From NCBI GenBank assembly GCA_024693715.1, contig JAILKS010000044.1, positions 1 through 64,000 on the forward strand: a stretch of 64,000 bases of DNA, written 5' to 3'. Position 1 is the first letter of the stretch, and every line of letters begins with the position of its first letter. Both the position numbers and the translations under genes were made by a program. Below the pieces are notes generated by a model. The model searched no databases, was not told the origin of the DNA, and worked only from the letters and a program-made list of their open reading frames with translations. Shown one piece after another: positions 28,745 through 37,976 of this stretch. Source of the stretch: Treponema sp. (GTDB lineage Bacteria; Spirochaetota; Spirochaetia; Treponematales; Treponemataceae).

Positions 28745-30271
28745 GTGATGAAAACTATTGTAATTTTAACACAGAATAATTCGTCTTATTCAGACAAAAA
28801 AGAATTTGACGGTAAAAGTGCCGAAGACCTTGTAAAGGAATGGGCATTAAAAGTTAGTGATAAATATGTTTATGTACAAAAGGGAAATTGCGTAAGAGAA
28901 CTTTTGTGTAACATCAACGAAGCTTGTAAAAAAGAAAATGCAGATACTGTTATTTTTTCGTTTGATGACCTTCCATTCCTTGATGAAAAGCTGACTAAAT
29001 CTTTATTGGACAGTCATTTTGATTTTAAATCTGAATATACTTATGCAGACGGTTATCCTTATGGTTTTGCTCCGGAAGTGATTGACAGTGGTGCAATTAA
29101 TATTTTGTATGAGCTTTCAAAAACAACAAAAGAAAAAGAGGGTAATGCGCCTGTAAACAAGGATTGTATTTTTAATTTCTTAAAATCAGATATCAATTCC
29201 TTTGAAGTAGAATCTGTTATTGCAGAGGAAGATTACAGACTGTACAGATATAATTTCTGCTGTGATAAAAAGGAAAATTTCATTGCCTGTAAAAAGCTTT
29301 TTGAGCTTACTAAAAATAAAAATCTTTCGGTAAACGAAAAATGTCTTGAGGCTGTAAAAAGTGCGGATATTTTACAAACAGTTCCCGGCTTCTATAATTT
29401 TCAGATAGCATCAAAATGTAGTGGAGGCTGTTCTTTCTGTCCATATCCTTCATGTTATAAAAATAAGTTTAATAAGGAAGTTCAAAATTCTTCGGATTTG
29501 ATGAAGTTTGAAGATTTTTCTAAAGCGATAGATGAGATTTATGATTTAAGTGAAAATGCCGTAATTTCACTTTCTTTATGGGGAGAATGTTTTAATCATC
29601 CTGATTTGGTGAAATTTGTTGAAAAGGTCTTAAGCTATAAATCACTTTCTGTGTTTATTGAAACTGACGGTCTGCTTGTTGATGAAAATATATGTAATAG
29701 TCTAAAGACTGTTGTAGACAAAGCAGAAGCAAGGACAAACGGCTTTGAAAAAATTTATTTTGCAGTATCAATGGATGCGTTTACAGCAAAAACTTATTCA
29801 AAGCTTCATAATTGCAGTGAACAGTTGTTCGAAAAATGCGTTAATTCAATTTCGCTTTTAAAGAATGTTACAGATGAGGTTTATCCTCAGTTTGTACGAA
29901 TGAATGATAACGAAGAAGAGCTTGAAAATTTTTACCGCTATTGGAATGAACAGACTAATGCTTCAGGCGGAAAGCTTATAATACAAAAATATGATTCCTT
30001 TTCCGGCTTATTGCCTGACTACAAACCTGCAGATTTATCACCGATAGAAAGAAACGTCTGCTGGCATTTGCGCCGTGATTTATGTATTTTGAACAATGGG
30101 GACAGCCCTCTTTGCAAAGAATTCATTTTCAATAACATTACAGGAAATGTATTTAAAGAAGGGTTTGAATCTGTCTGGTTAAAAACAAAAGAAATTGTAA
30201 AGCAGCATTTAGAGAATAATTATTGTAAAGAATGTAAGGTGTGCGATGAATACTATACCTATAACTTTTGA
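28745..30271 (+). CDS. spiro-SPASM radical SAM protein with N-terminal nucleotidyltransferase-like region
   Basis: Radical SAM CSGGCSFC, C-terminal SPASM-type cysteines (CKEFIF...CKECKVC), N-terminal SFDDLPFLDEKL. Confidence 0.8.
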   Translation: MMKTIVILTQNNSSYSDKKEFDGKSAEDLVKEWALKVSDKYVYVQKGNCVRELLCNINEACKKENADTVIFSFDDLPFLDEKLTKSLLDSHFDFKSEYTYADGYPYGFAPEVIDSGAINILYELSKTTKEKEGNAPVNKDCIFNFLKSDINSFEVESVIAEEDYRLYRYNFCCDKKENFIACKKLFELTKNKNLSVNEKCLEAVKSADILQTVPGFYNFQIASKCSGGCSFCPYPSCYKNKFNKEVQNSSDLMKFEDFSKAIDEIYDLSENAVISLSLWGECFNHPDLVKFVEKVLSYKSLSVFIETDGLLVDENICNSLKTVVDKAEARTNGFEKIYFAVSMDAFTAKTYSKLHNCSEQLFEKCVNSISLLKNVTDEVYPQFVRMNDNEEELENFYRYWNEQTNASGGKLIIQKYDSFSGLLPDYKPADLSPIERNVCWHLRRDLCILNNGDSPLCKEFIFNNITGNVFKEGFESVWLKTKEIVKQHLENNYCKECKVCDEYYTYNF

Positions 30272-31217
30272 TGAACATCAGATTAAGCGCGCAATAATTG
30301 GCGGCAGTTCCGTAAAAAAAGATAAATTATTGAATATCTCTGTAATTCTTTTAAACAGCAGCGGAAGTCATTTTAAATTAAATGTTTTTGAGAATTTAAT
30401 CGGCTGTAATTTCGATTCAATTATTTCTATAGAAAACGATTCGAAAAATTATTCAATAGATGATATTGCCAGAAAATTTCCTCAGATAAAATTTATCGTA
30501 CCACTGGAAGAAGCTACGGAAGGTGAAATGATTAATCTTGCGATGAGTGAAATTACATCAGACTACGCACTTGTAATAAAAGACAGCCTTTATATTCCGT
30601 CTGGATTCATCCTTTCAAATCTTGCACAACGTCTTACAGAAGAAGGAATATATTGTGTTGTTCCCAGATTATCAGATAAAAACAAAAACGGAATAGCATC
30701 TTTATATACTCCTGGAGCAGAAAAATCTCATTTTATCATTGATTCTTCATCTATCGTTAAAGACGGCTTAAGGACTGTTTACCCGTTTGATGGTATTGCC
30801 CTTTATAATAGAAAGAAATTTATTCAGCTTGGCGGATTTGATTATACGATAAGAACCTCTTACTGGCAGAATCTTGATCTTGCAATACGTTCATGGTTGT
30901 GGGGTGAAGAAACAAAGCTTACAACAATGCTACAGTTTTCGTATGTTGATGAAATCCCTATGGAAGATACAACTTTTAATCAGGATTATTTACGATATTA
31001 TCTTAAAAACGAGCTTCCTAAATTTAAAATCGATAAAGCATATATTTCCCGTTCTTCATTTTTAAGATTTTTCTCTAAATCTTCATGTGGAATTCTTGAA
31101 GCGAGAAGACATTTCAGATTTGCAAAAAACTGGGTAGAAAAGAATAAATATAATTTTAAAAAAGATTTGCAGACTTTTATTTCCAGATGGAATGTTACGG
31201 AAGAAGATGAAAACTAA
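30246..31217 (+). CDS. Glycosyltransferase family 2-like protein
   Basis: LLNISVILLNSSGSHFKLNVFENLIGC...LAMSEITSDYALVIKDSLYIPSGFI layout; overlaps the upstream gene by 26 bp. Confidence 0.5.
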   Translation: MNTIPITFDEHQIKRAIIGGSSVKKDKLLNISVILLNSSGSHFKLNVFENLIGCNFDSIISIENDSKNYSIDDIARKFPQIKFIVPLEEATEGEMINLAMSEITSDYALVIKDSLYIPSGFILSNLAQRLTEEGIYCVVPRLSDKNKNGIASLYTPGAEKSHFIIDSSSIVKDGLRTVYPFDGIALYNRKKFIQLGGFDYTIRTSYWQNLDLAIRSWLWGEETKLTTMLQFSYVDEIPMEDTTFNQDYLRYYLKNELPKFKIDKAYISRSSFLRFFSKSSCGILEARRHFRFAKNWVEKNKYNFKKDLQTFISRWNVTEEDEN

Positions 31218-33603
31218 ACGCGCGGTAATCATTCAATGCAGACTTTCCTCATCAAGACTTAAAGAAAAGGCTCTTCTTAAAATCGGTGATAAAACTATTC
31301 TTGAGATGGCAATGCAGGCTATGTTAAAGGTAAAGGCCGACAGATATTTTGTTGCGACAGATGAAAAATCTTTGCCTTATCTTAAACCTGTAGTCCTTAA
31401 TAACGGATACGAAATTTTTGCCGGTGATTTGAATAATGTTCTTGACCGTTTCTGTAAGCTTATAAAAAAAATAAAGGTCGATACTGTCATAAGGGCTACT
31501 GCAGACAATCCTTTTTTGATTTACGAAGCGGCTTGTCAAAGTGTAGATGAATTTGAAAAGCTTAATAAATCAGGTTCTCCGTGTGAATACTTTACATTTT
31601 CCGGACTTCCTCATGGAAGCGGGGTAGAAATATTCAATGCGAATTCTCTTTTATTGGCTCAAAAACTGACAGATTCTTCTTACGACAAGGAACATGTCGG
31701 TCCTGCTTTGTATAATCATCCTGAAAAATTTAAATGTGTTTTTGCAAAAGCTCCTTCCGGATTCAAGCACCCCCAGTTACGGACTACTGTCGATACTTAT
31801 TCTGATTATTTAAGATGTATATGTGCTTATAATCATCTTACGAAAGAAAAAAAACAGTCTAAACCGTTTGAATGTGAAAAAATAATAGAAGCATTCAGTT
31901 CAAAAGAAGTTCTTAATCCTGTAATTTATATTCCATCTGTTCAAAAAGGACACGGAACGGGACATTTACGGAGAATTTTAAATGCATGCACAGGGGAAGA
32001 AAGCTTTGTTTATATTCCAAAAAATCATACGTTAAAGGAAACTGAAGGTCTTTTACAGGAAGCATATGAAAAAGGGTTGAGGCTTTCTCAAATTATAGAT
32101 ACACTTCCGGATGAATCCTTGCAGCCCGTTTATGTTACAGATTGTTTTAAAACTTCAAAGGAACAATATTCATCGCTTGAAAACGGAAAATGTATTTTAA
32201 GTATTGATGAAGGATCTGAAAATAAAGACTGTTCAGATTATCTTCTTGATATAATCCCTTCTGCAGATGAGAACAAAAACGTCAATTATTTTAACTCTTC
32301 TTTGATTGAAAAACCGGAAAATATCAGGAAAACCCCGGTAAAAAAAATACAAAAGGCTTTAATCTGTTTTGGTGGTGAAGATCCTTTGAAAATGACAGAG
32401 CCTGTTAAGAATATACTGGAAAAAATTCTTCCACAAGCAGAAATTACATGCATTACTAATCCTGTAAAAAATTTAAAGGAAAAATTATACCAGTATGATC
32501 TTGTAGTAACTCACTATGGACTTACGGCGTTTGAAGCGATGTATGCAAAATGTGCCGTTTTACTTCTTTGTCCGTCGAAACTTCATGAAAGACTTTCTAA
32601 AAAATATTCTTTTGCATATATACCGTTTAATAAAATTACAGAACAGAATTTTGAAGCAGCCTTAAAAAATGAAAATCTTTTCTGCAAAAATATAATCAAG
32701 ACTCAAAAGACATCGTTGAAGACTGTCGTAAAAACAATATCTTCCGGAATTAAAAATACATGTCCGGTATGCAGACATAATAATATGTTCGATAAAGTAG
32801 TTTTCAGAAATGAAAACAGGACATTCAGAAGTTGTAGTACATGCGGACTTATTTATTTTTCTTACACACTGGAAAAAGAAAAAACATACGAAAAGGCATA
32901 TTTTTTCGAAGATTATAAAAAACAATATGGTAAAACCTACGAGGAAGATTTTGATTCTATTAAAAAGCATGGTTTAAAACGCGCTTCAATAATCAATTCA
33001 CTTTGTCGCACAAAAGAAAAAAATCTTTTTGATATAGGTTGCGCATATGGTCCTTTTTTATCGGCCGCTTATGATAAAGGTTTTGTTCCGTTCGGTACAG
33101 ATATTTGTGAACCTGCAGTTAAATATGTAAAGACAAAACTTCAGTATCCTGCATGTACAGGTGTTTTTCCGCAGATTGATACTGGTAAAGAATTCGGAAT
33201 ATCTGAATTTGATGTTTGTACAATGTGGTACGTAATAGAACATTTTAAAGATCTGGATTCAGTTCTTCAGAAAGTAAATTCAATTCTAAAAAAGAACGGA
33301 ATATTTGCTTTTTCAACGCCAAGTGGAAGCGGTATTTCCTCCAGATTAAATAAGGATTCTTTTTTGGCAAACAGTCCTTCTGATCATTATTCAATATGGC
33401 TTCCATTTAAGGCAAATAAGGTTTTAAAAAAATATGGTTTTAAGGTAATAAAGATTGTTTCAACCGGTCATCATCCGGAAAGATTTACTTTTATAAAATG
33501 TAAAAAGAATGGTTTTGTCTGGAAATGTATAGATAAAATCAGCCGGTTGTTTATGCTTGGTGATACTGTTGAAATATATTGCAGGAAGGTAAGGCAGATA
33601 TGA
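31207..33603 (+). CDS. Fusion protein: SpsF-like cytidylyltransferase + SpsG/PseG-like domain + zinc-ribbon/SAM methyltransferase
   Basis: MKTKRAVIIQCRLSSSRLKEKAL (SpsF-like); ALICFGGEDP...VVTHYGLTAFEAMYAKCAVLLLCPS (SpsG-like); CPVCRHNN...LFDIGCAYGPFLSAAYDKGF (methyltransferase). Confidence 0.75.
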   Translation: MKTKRAVIIQCRLSSSRLKEKALLKIGDKTILEMAMQAMLKVKADRYFVATDEKSLPYLKPVVLNNGYEIFAGDLNNVLDRFCKLIKKIKVDTVIRATADNPFLIYEAACQSVDEFEKLNKSGSPCEYFTFSGLPHGSGVEIFNANSLLLAQKLTDSSYDKEHVGPALYNHPEKFKCVFAKAPSGFKHPQLRTTVDTYSDYLRCICAYNHLTKEKKQSKPFECEKIIEAFSSKEVLNPVIYIPSVQKGHGTGHLRRILNACTGEESFVYIPKNHTLKETEGLLQEAYEKGLRLSQIIDTLPDESLQPVYVTDCFKTSKEQYSSLENGKCILSIDEGSENKDCSDYLLDIIPSADENKNVNYFNSSLIEKPENIRKTPVKKIQKALICFGGEDPLKMTEPVKNILEKILPQAEITCITNPVKNLKEKLYQYDLVVTHYGLTAFEAMYAKCAVLLLCPSKLHERLSKKYSFAYIPFNKITEQNFEAALKNENLFCKNIIKTQKTSLKTVVKTISSGIKNTCPVCRHNNMFDKVVFRNENRTFRSCSTCGLIYFSYTLEKEKTYEKAYFFEDYKKQYGKTYEEDFDSIKKHGLKRASIINSLCRTKEKNLFDIGCAYGPFLSAAYDKGFVPFGTDICEPAVKYVKTKLQYPACTGVFPQIDTGKEFGISEFDVCTMWYVIEHFKDLDSVLQKVNSILKKNGIFAFSTPSGSGISSRLNKDSFLANSPSDHYSIWLPFKANKVLKKYGFKVIKIVSTGHHPERFTFIKCKKNGFVWKCIDKISRLFMLGDTVEIYCRKVRQI

Positions 33604-35222
33604 ATGTTTTAATACTTGGAGCGGGATTAATGCAAAAACCCGCAATTTTATCGGCAAAGGAACTCGGCTTTACTGTAAATGTAATTGATGCAGATGAAAA
33701 TGCAGTTAGCATAAAATATGCAGATACTTTCAGAAAAATTGACCTAAAGGCAAAGGATGAAATTCTTGAATATGCCGGTGAATTAAAATCTAACGGCGGA
33801 CTTTGTGCCGTGTTTACTGCCGGAACAGATTTTTCTTCTTCAGTTTCATATGTTTGTGAAAAAATGGGCTTACCTGCTCATTCATATGAAGCATCTTTAA
33901 ATGCAAGCATCAAAACAAGAATGCGTGAATGCTTTGATAAAAGTCATGTTCCGTCTCCAAGCTTTATCAAAGTAAATAAAAATGATTTGAATGATGCTTT
34001 GTGCAGTAAGGTTTTAGAGCGATTGTCTTTTCCGTTTGTTGTTAAACCTGTTGATAACATGGGAGCAAGAGGCTGCCGCATGGTTCGTAATGAAAACGAA
34101 CTTGTAAGCGCGGTTAAAACAGCAGTTGATTTTTCAAGAACACAAAATGCAATCATTGAAGAATATATGGATGGCCCTGAATATTCAATAGATGCTCTTG
34201 TTTATAACGGTACAATGACAGTTACCGGTTTTGCTGAACGACATATTTATTACCCTCCTTATTTTATTGAAACAGGACATACAATGCCTGCTGTCCTTTC
34301 TAAAAAGATGCATGATGAACTTATATCTGTATTTGCACTTGGAGTAAAATCTTTGGGATTAACCTGTGGTGCGGCAAAGGCAGATATAAAATATACAAAA
34401 AATGGTCCAATGATTGGTGAAATTGCAGCACGTCTTTCAGGCGGTTATATGTCCGGCTGGACTTATCCGTATGCATCAGATTTGAATCTTACAAAGCAGG
34501 CACTTTTAATCGCCTGTGGAAAAACACCAGACGATTTATTACAGCGAAGGGAAAGAGTAGATTTTAATCCAGGAAAAGGAAATTTCGAAAAACCTTATGA
34601 ATTGTTTGAAGTAAAAAGCGTTCGCTGCAGTGCTGAACGTGCATGGATTTCAATTCCCGGTAAAGTAAAATATATCGAAAATATTGATGATTATACTGAC
34701 AGGGCTGTTTTTGATATTCTTCCACGTGCAACAGTAAGTACAGGAAGTGAGGTTGATTTTCCAAGAAATAATGTTTCAAAATGCGGAAATATTATCAGTG
34801 TAAGTAATGATTATAATATTGCCGTTGAAGCAGCGGAAAATGCCGTATCGAATGTTTTTATTACTCTTGAACCTTTTAATCCTGCTACAGATAAATTCTT
34901 GAATTATGAATATGCAGATGATGAAGAAAAATTCCCTCCGAGTGCGTTTGGAGAACTGTCAGAAGATCAGCTTAATGAAATTCCTGATGTAATAAAAGAA
35001 AAAGAAAGTTTAAAAAATAATGTACCAAAATTCATAAAATCTGCCGATTATATAAAAAGGGTAGACTGGACTTATAACTCAATTTATCAAATTCTTGAGA
35101 AATTTGATGTTTTAAGGCCGGATCATCCTGCGCTTGATGGAAAAAGATTCTGGAAAGCGTTGTTCAGAGGCGGCTTACAGGCTTGTGTCTATGTAAGTGA
35201 CAGTACGAGAAGAGAGAAATAA
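33600..35222 (+). CDS. ATP-grasp domain ligase
   Basis: NVLILGAGLMQKPAI; FPFVVKPVDNMGARGCRMV; IIEEYMDGPEYSIDALV; GEIAARLSGG. Confidence 0.85.
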   Translation: MNVLILGAGLMQKPAILSAKELGFTVNVIDADENAVSIKYADTFRKIDLKAKDEILEYAGELKSNGGLCAVFTAGTDFSSSVSYVCEKMGLPAHSYEASLNASIKTRMRECFDKSHVPSPSFIKVNKNDLNDALCSKVLERLSFPFVVKPVDNMGARGCRMVRNENELVSAVKTAVDFSRTQNAIIEEYMDGPEYSIDALVYNGTMTVTGFAERHIYYPPYFIETGHTMPAVLSKKMHDELISVFALGVKSLGLTCGAAKADIKYTKNGPMIGEIAARLSGGYMSGWTYPYASDLNLTKQALLIACGKTPDDLLQRRERVDFNPGKGNFEKPYELFEVKSVRCSAERAWISIPGKVKYIENIDDYTDRAVFDILPRATVSTGSEVDFPRNNVSKCGNIISVSNDYNIAVEAAENAVSNVFITLEPFNPATDKFLNYEYADDEEKFPPSAFGELSEDQLNEIPDVIKEKESLKNNVPKFIKSADYIKRVDWTYNSIYQILEKFDVLRPDHPALDGKRFWKALFRGGLQACVYVSDSTRREK

Positions 35223-36253
35223 TGAAGAAAATAATTTGTGTACTGACATTTTTAGTTTTCTCTTTGGCAGGTGTTTTTGCTGCTACAGATATTCCTCTTT
35301 TGAAGTCTGCAAAGGAAAGCGGGATAACCTTCTATTGGGATTCTCTTTCTGAAACAGGCATTCTTGAGAAGAATGGACATCAGGTCACTTTCAGAAAAGA
35401 TGAAAACATACTGCTTTTGGACAGTGAAACAATGATTGTTTCTGAATCTGCTGTTATAAAACACAATCAGGTTTATGTTTCCCAGAAGTTTCTTGATGAT
35501 ACTTTAAATTTCTTTAATAAAAATAATTCTACGATGTTCAAGGTAGGGGCAATTGTAATTGATGCAGGACATGGCGGAAAGGATCCGGGTGCCTTGAAAA
35601 CTTATACCGTAAACAAAAAGAGTATTACGGTTCGTGAAAAAGATGTTAATTTGAAAGTTGCAAAGCTGCTTGCACAGCGTTTAAAAGCTTCTTATCCGGA
35701 TAAAAAAATAATTCTTACCAGAGATAAGGATGTATTTTTAAGTCTTGGAGAAAGAACAGATATAGCAAACAATGTAAAGGTCGAAAAAAATGAAGCGGTT
35801 CTGTTTATTTCGATACATCAGAATTCTTCATTAAATAAATCATCTTCAGGCTATGAAGTGTGGTATTTATCACCGGGTTACAGAAGAAATGTACTTGATA
35901 AATCTGCAGTTGAAGATGACCAGTCATTGTATCAGATTTTGAACATCATGCTCGAAGAAGAATATACTACCGAGAGCATTATGATAGCGAAATTCATTAT
36001 GGACGGACTTGCAGCACAAATAGGCAAAGAGTCAAAGCCCAGAGGAATTAAGGCTGAAGAGTGGTTTGTTGTAAAAAACGCCAACATGCCGAGTGTATTG
36101 ATTGAACTTGGATTTGTCTCAAATGAAAAGGAAGCAATGCTTCTGAATGATGACAAATACTTGAAAAAAGCAACGCTTGGAATATATAATGGCATCGCAG
36201 CGTTTATTACACATTTTGAACGTTCAAGAGGATTTACAACAAATGAAAACTAA
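35222..36253 (+). CDS. N-acetylmuramoyl-L-alanine amidase (Amidase_3)
   Basis: IVIDAGHGGKDPGA; LTRDKDVFLSLGERTDIAN; SIHQNSS; SVLIELGFVSN. Confidence 0.92.
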   Translation: MKKIICVLTFLVFSLAGVFAATDIPLLKSAKESGITFYWDSLSETGILEKNGHQVTFRKDENILLLDSETMIVSESAVIKHNQVYVSQKFLDDTLNFFNKNNSTMFKVGAIVIDAGHGGKDPGALKTYTVNKKSITVREKDVNLKVAKLLAQRLKASYPDKKIILTRDKDVFLSLGERTDIANNVKVEKNEAVLFISIHQNSSLNKSSSGYEVWYLSPGYRRNVLDKSAVEDDQSLYQILNIMLEEEYTTESIMIAKFIMDGLAAQIGKESKPRGIKAEEWFVVKNANMPSVLIELGFVSNEKEAMLLNDDKYLKKATLGIYNGIAAFITHFERSRGFTTNEN

Positions 36254-36701
36254 TTTCTTCAGTACAAAAAAGATTCCTTTCTATATCGTGTTTGTGCTTG
36301 CCCTGGTCCTGATGCTTTCGCTCATATGGTTTTTCTGCAATGCGCACGGCAAACGCCGTACCTTTGTTTTTCCTTCCGCTGATGGAGGAAAAAACGTTGT
36401 GGAAACAAGATACCTTCCGAAGAACCCTAATAAAACAGCGGTTCATTATTATGTAGATGAAATTCTACTTGGAAGCAGTATCGAAAGAACCATGATGTTG
36501 TTTGCACCTGGAACAAAGGCTTTATCATGCATCGAAAATGATAAATGCCTTTACATAAATTTGTCATCGGATGTTATTTCATCTGGTGATGATGTCATAA
36601 GCATCAAGGATGGGATTAAATTATTGAAAGAGAATATTTCTCACAATTTCAAGAAATTTAAAACCATTGAGGTGTTTGTGGATGGTAAGCACGCTTTCTA
36701 A
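36243..36701 (+). CDS. GerMN domain-like membrane protein
   Basis: N-terminal TM; YVDEILLGSSIERTMMLFAPGTKALS...LSSDVI pattern; ATG overlaps the amidase stop. Confidence 0.6.
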   Translation: MKTNFFSTKKIPFYIVFVLALVLMLSLIWFFCNAHGKRRTFVFPSADGGKNVVETRYLPKNPNKTAVHYYVDEILLGSSIERTMMLFAPGTKALSCIENDKCLYINLSSDVISSGDDVISIKDGIKLLKENISHNFKKFKTIEVFVDGKHAF

Positions 36702-36709
36702 AAAAAGCG

Positions 36710-36738
36710 TTGACAAATTAAAATACTTATTGGATAAT
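36710..36738 (+). promoter_or_regulatory. Sigma-70-type promoter of flaA
   Basis: TTGACA (36710-36715) - 17 bp - GATAAT (36733-36738). Confidence 0.75.
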
Positions 36739-36785
36739 TGTCTTTACAAGGCTACATCGAATAGTATTAATAAAGGAGCTTCACT

Positions 36786-37889
36786 ATGAAGAAAACTTTA
36801 GTTTTAATTGCAGCTTCACTGCTGCTCTTGGGTGGCGTAACTTTTGCTGAAGAAGCTATGCTCATCGATTTCACACGGTTGGAACAAGATTGTTGTGATA
36901 ACGGAGATGGATCTACACAGAACAGTCGTACAGTAATGGACTTCTCGATCAGTGCAGGTGCTACTTTCTCTGAATCACAGAAAGATCTTATGAAGACTTC
37001 ATTGGCTCTCCCTGAATGGGAAATTGTGTTAAATTCTTCTGCTAAGAATGTAGCTAGCCTGGCCGATTCAAAAGTTGTTGCAGCTCACGTAGAAGAAAGA
37101 TCTGATCAGCCTTTTAAAGGTAAAAATGTAATGGGTGTTCGCGTTGTATTCCCAACATGGAACTCTAATGCAAATGCCAGAATTATCCCTCCATTCGAGA
37201 TTCCTGCTTATCAGCCATTGTCAACAGCAGATGCAGAAGGAAATCGTACTCCTGTAGGAGAAACAGAAGATACTTCTAAATTCAATGATGCTGAAAACAA
37301 AGACTATGAAGCAACATTGTTCGAAGGTGGATATGGCGTTGTTAAGAATGTTGGAACAATCAAAGCTATCAAAGTTACAACAATGGGTATGAACTATCCA
37401 CACGGACTTTATGTTCACCTTACAGATAATGATGGAATTGACAGAAGATACTTCATGGGATATTTGATGTTCGATGGATGGAAAGAACTTCAGTGGAATA
37501 ACCCACAGTACATTTCAGAAATCCGCAACAGAGAAATCCGTGTATATCCTGTATATCCAAGAGGAACTCCATTCGTAAAATTCTCTGGCTTCGAAATTAC
37601 ACGTGATGCTGCTCACATTGGTGGTGACTTCATCGGTTATTTCGTAGACGTAAAGATTCTTTATGATCAGGCAGTTCTTAAATCTGAACGTGATATCGCA
37701 GATGAAAACTTGTGGAAAATCATTACTAAGAAAGAAGAAGCACGCTTGAATGCTGAAATGCAGAAATTCGGAACAAAACAGGTTAATCGCTTTATCGAAA
37801 AAGTTAAGATCGATAAAGTTAATAACTTTACAACAAGCTTGAATGCTGAAGGTTCTGGAAATGCTCCAACTGATAGAAATGCTAAATAA
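36786..37889 (+). CDS. flaA: Flagellar filament sheath/outer layer protein FlaA
   Basis: Signal peptide and FlaA pattern (MLIDFTRLEQD, MGVRVVFPTWNSNANARIIPPFEIPAYQP). Confidence 0.92.
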   Translation: MKKTLVLIAASLLLLGGVTFAEEAMLIDFTRLEQDCCDNGDGSTQNSRTVMDFSISAGATFSESQKDLMKTSLALPEWEIVLNSSAKNVASLADSKVVAAHVEERSDQPFKGKNVMGVRVVFPTWNSNANARIIPPFEIPAYQPLSTADAEGNRTPVGETEDTSKFNDAENKDYEATLFEGGYGVVKNVGTIKAIKVTTMGMNYPHGLYVHLTDNDGIDRRYFMGYLMFDGWKELQWNNPQYISEIRNREIRVYPVYPRGTPFVKFSGFEITRDAAHIGGDFIGYFVDVKILYDQAVLKSERDIADENLWKIITKKEEARLNAEMQKFGTKQVNRFIEKVKIDKVNNFTTSLNAEGSGNAPTDRNAK

Positions 37890-37920
37890 TTAGTCAGCTT
37901 TCTTAAATACTTATTCGAAA

Positions 37921-37952
37921 AAGCACTTTAGATTTTCTAAAGTGCTTTTTTT
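37921..37952 (+). terminator. Terminator after flaA
   Basis: AAGCACTTTAGA-TTT-TCTAAAGTGCTT followed by T-run. Confidence 0.9.
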
Positions 37953-37976
37953 TATTTTATGTGTTATAATGTTCCT

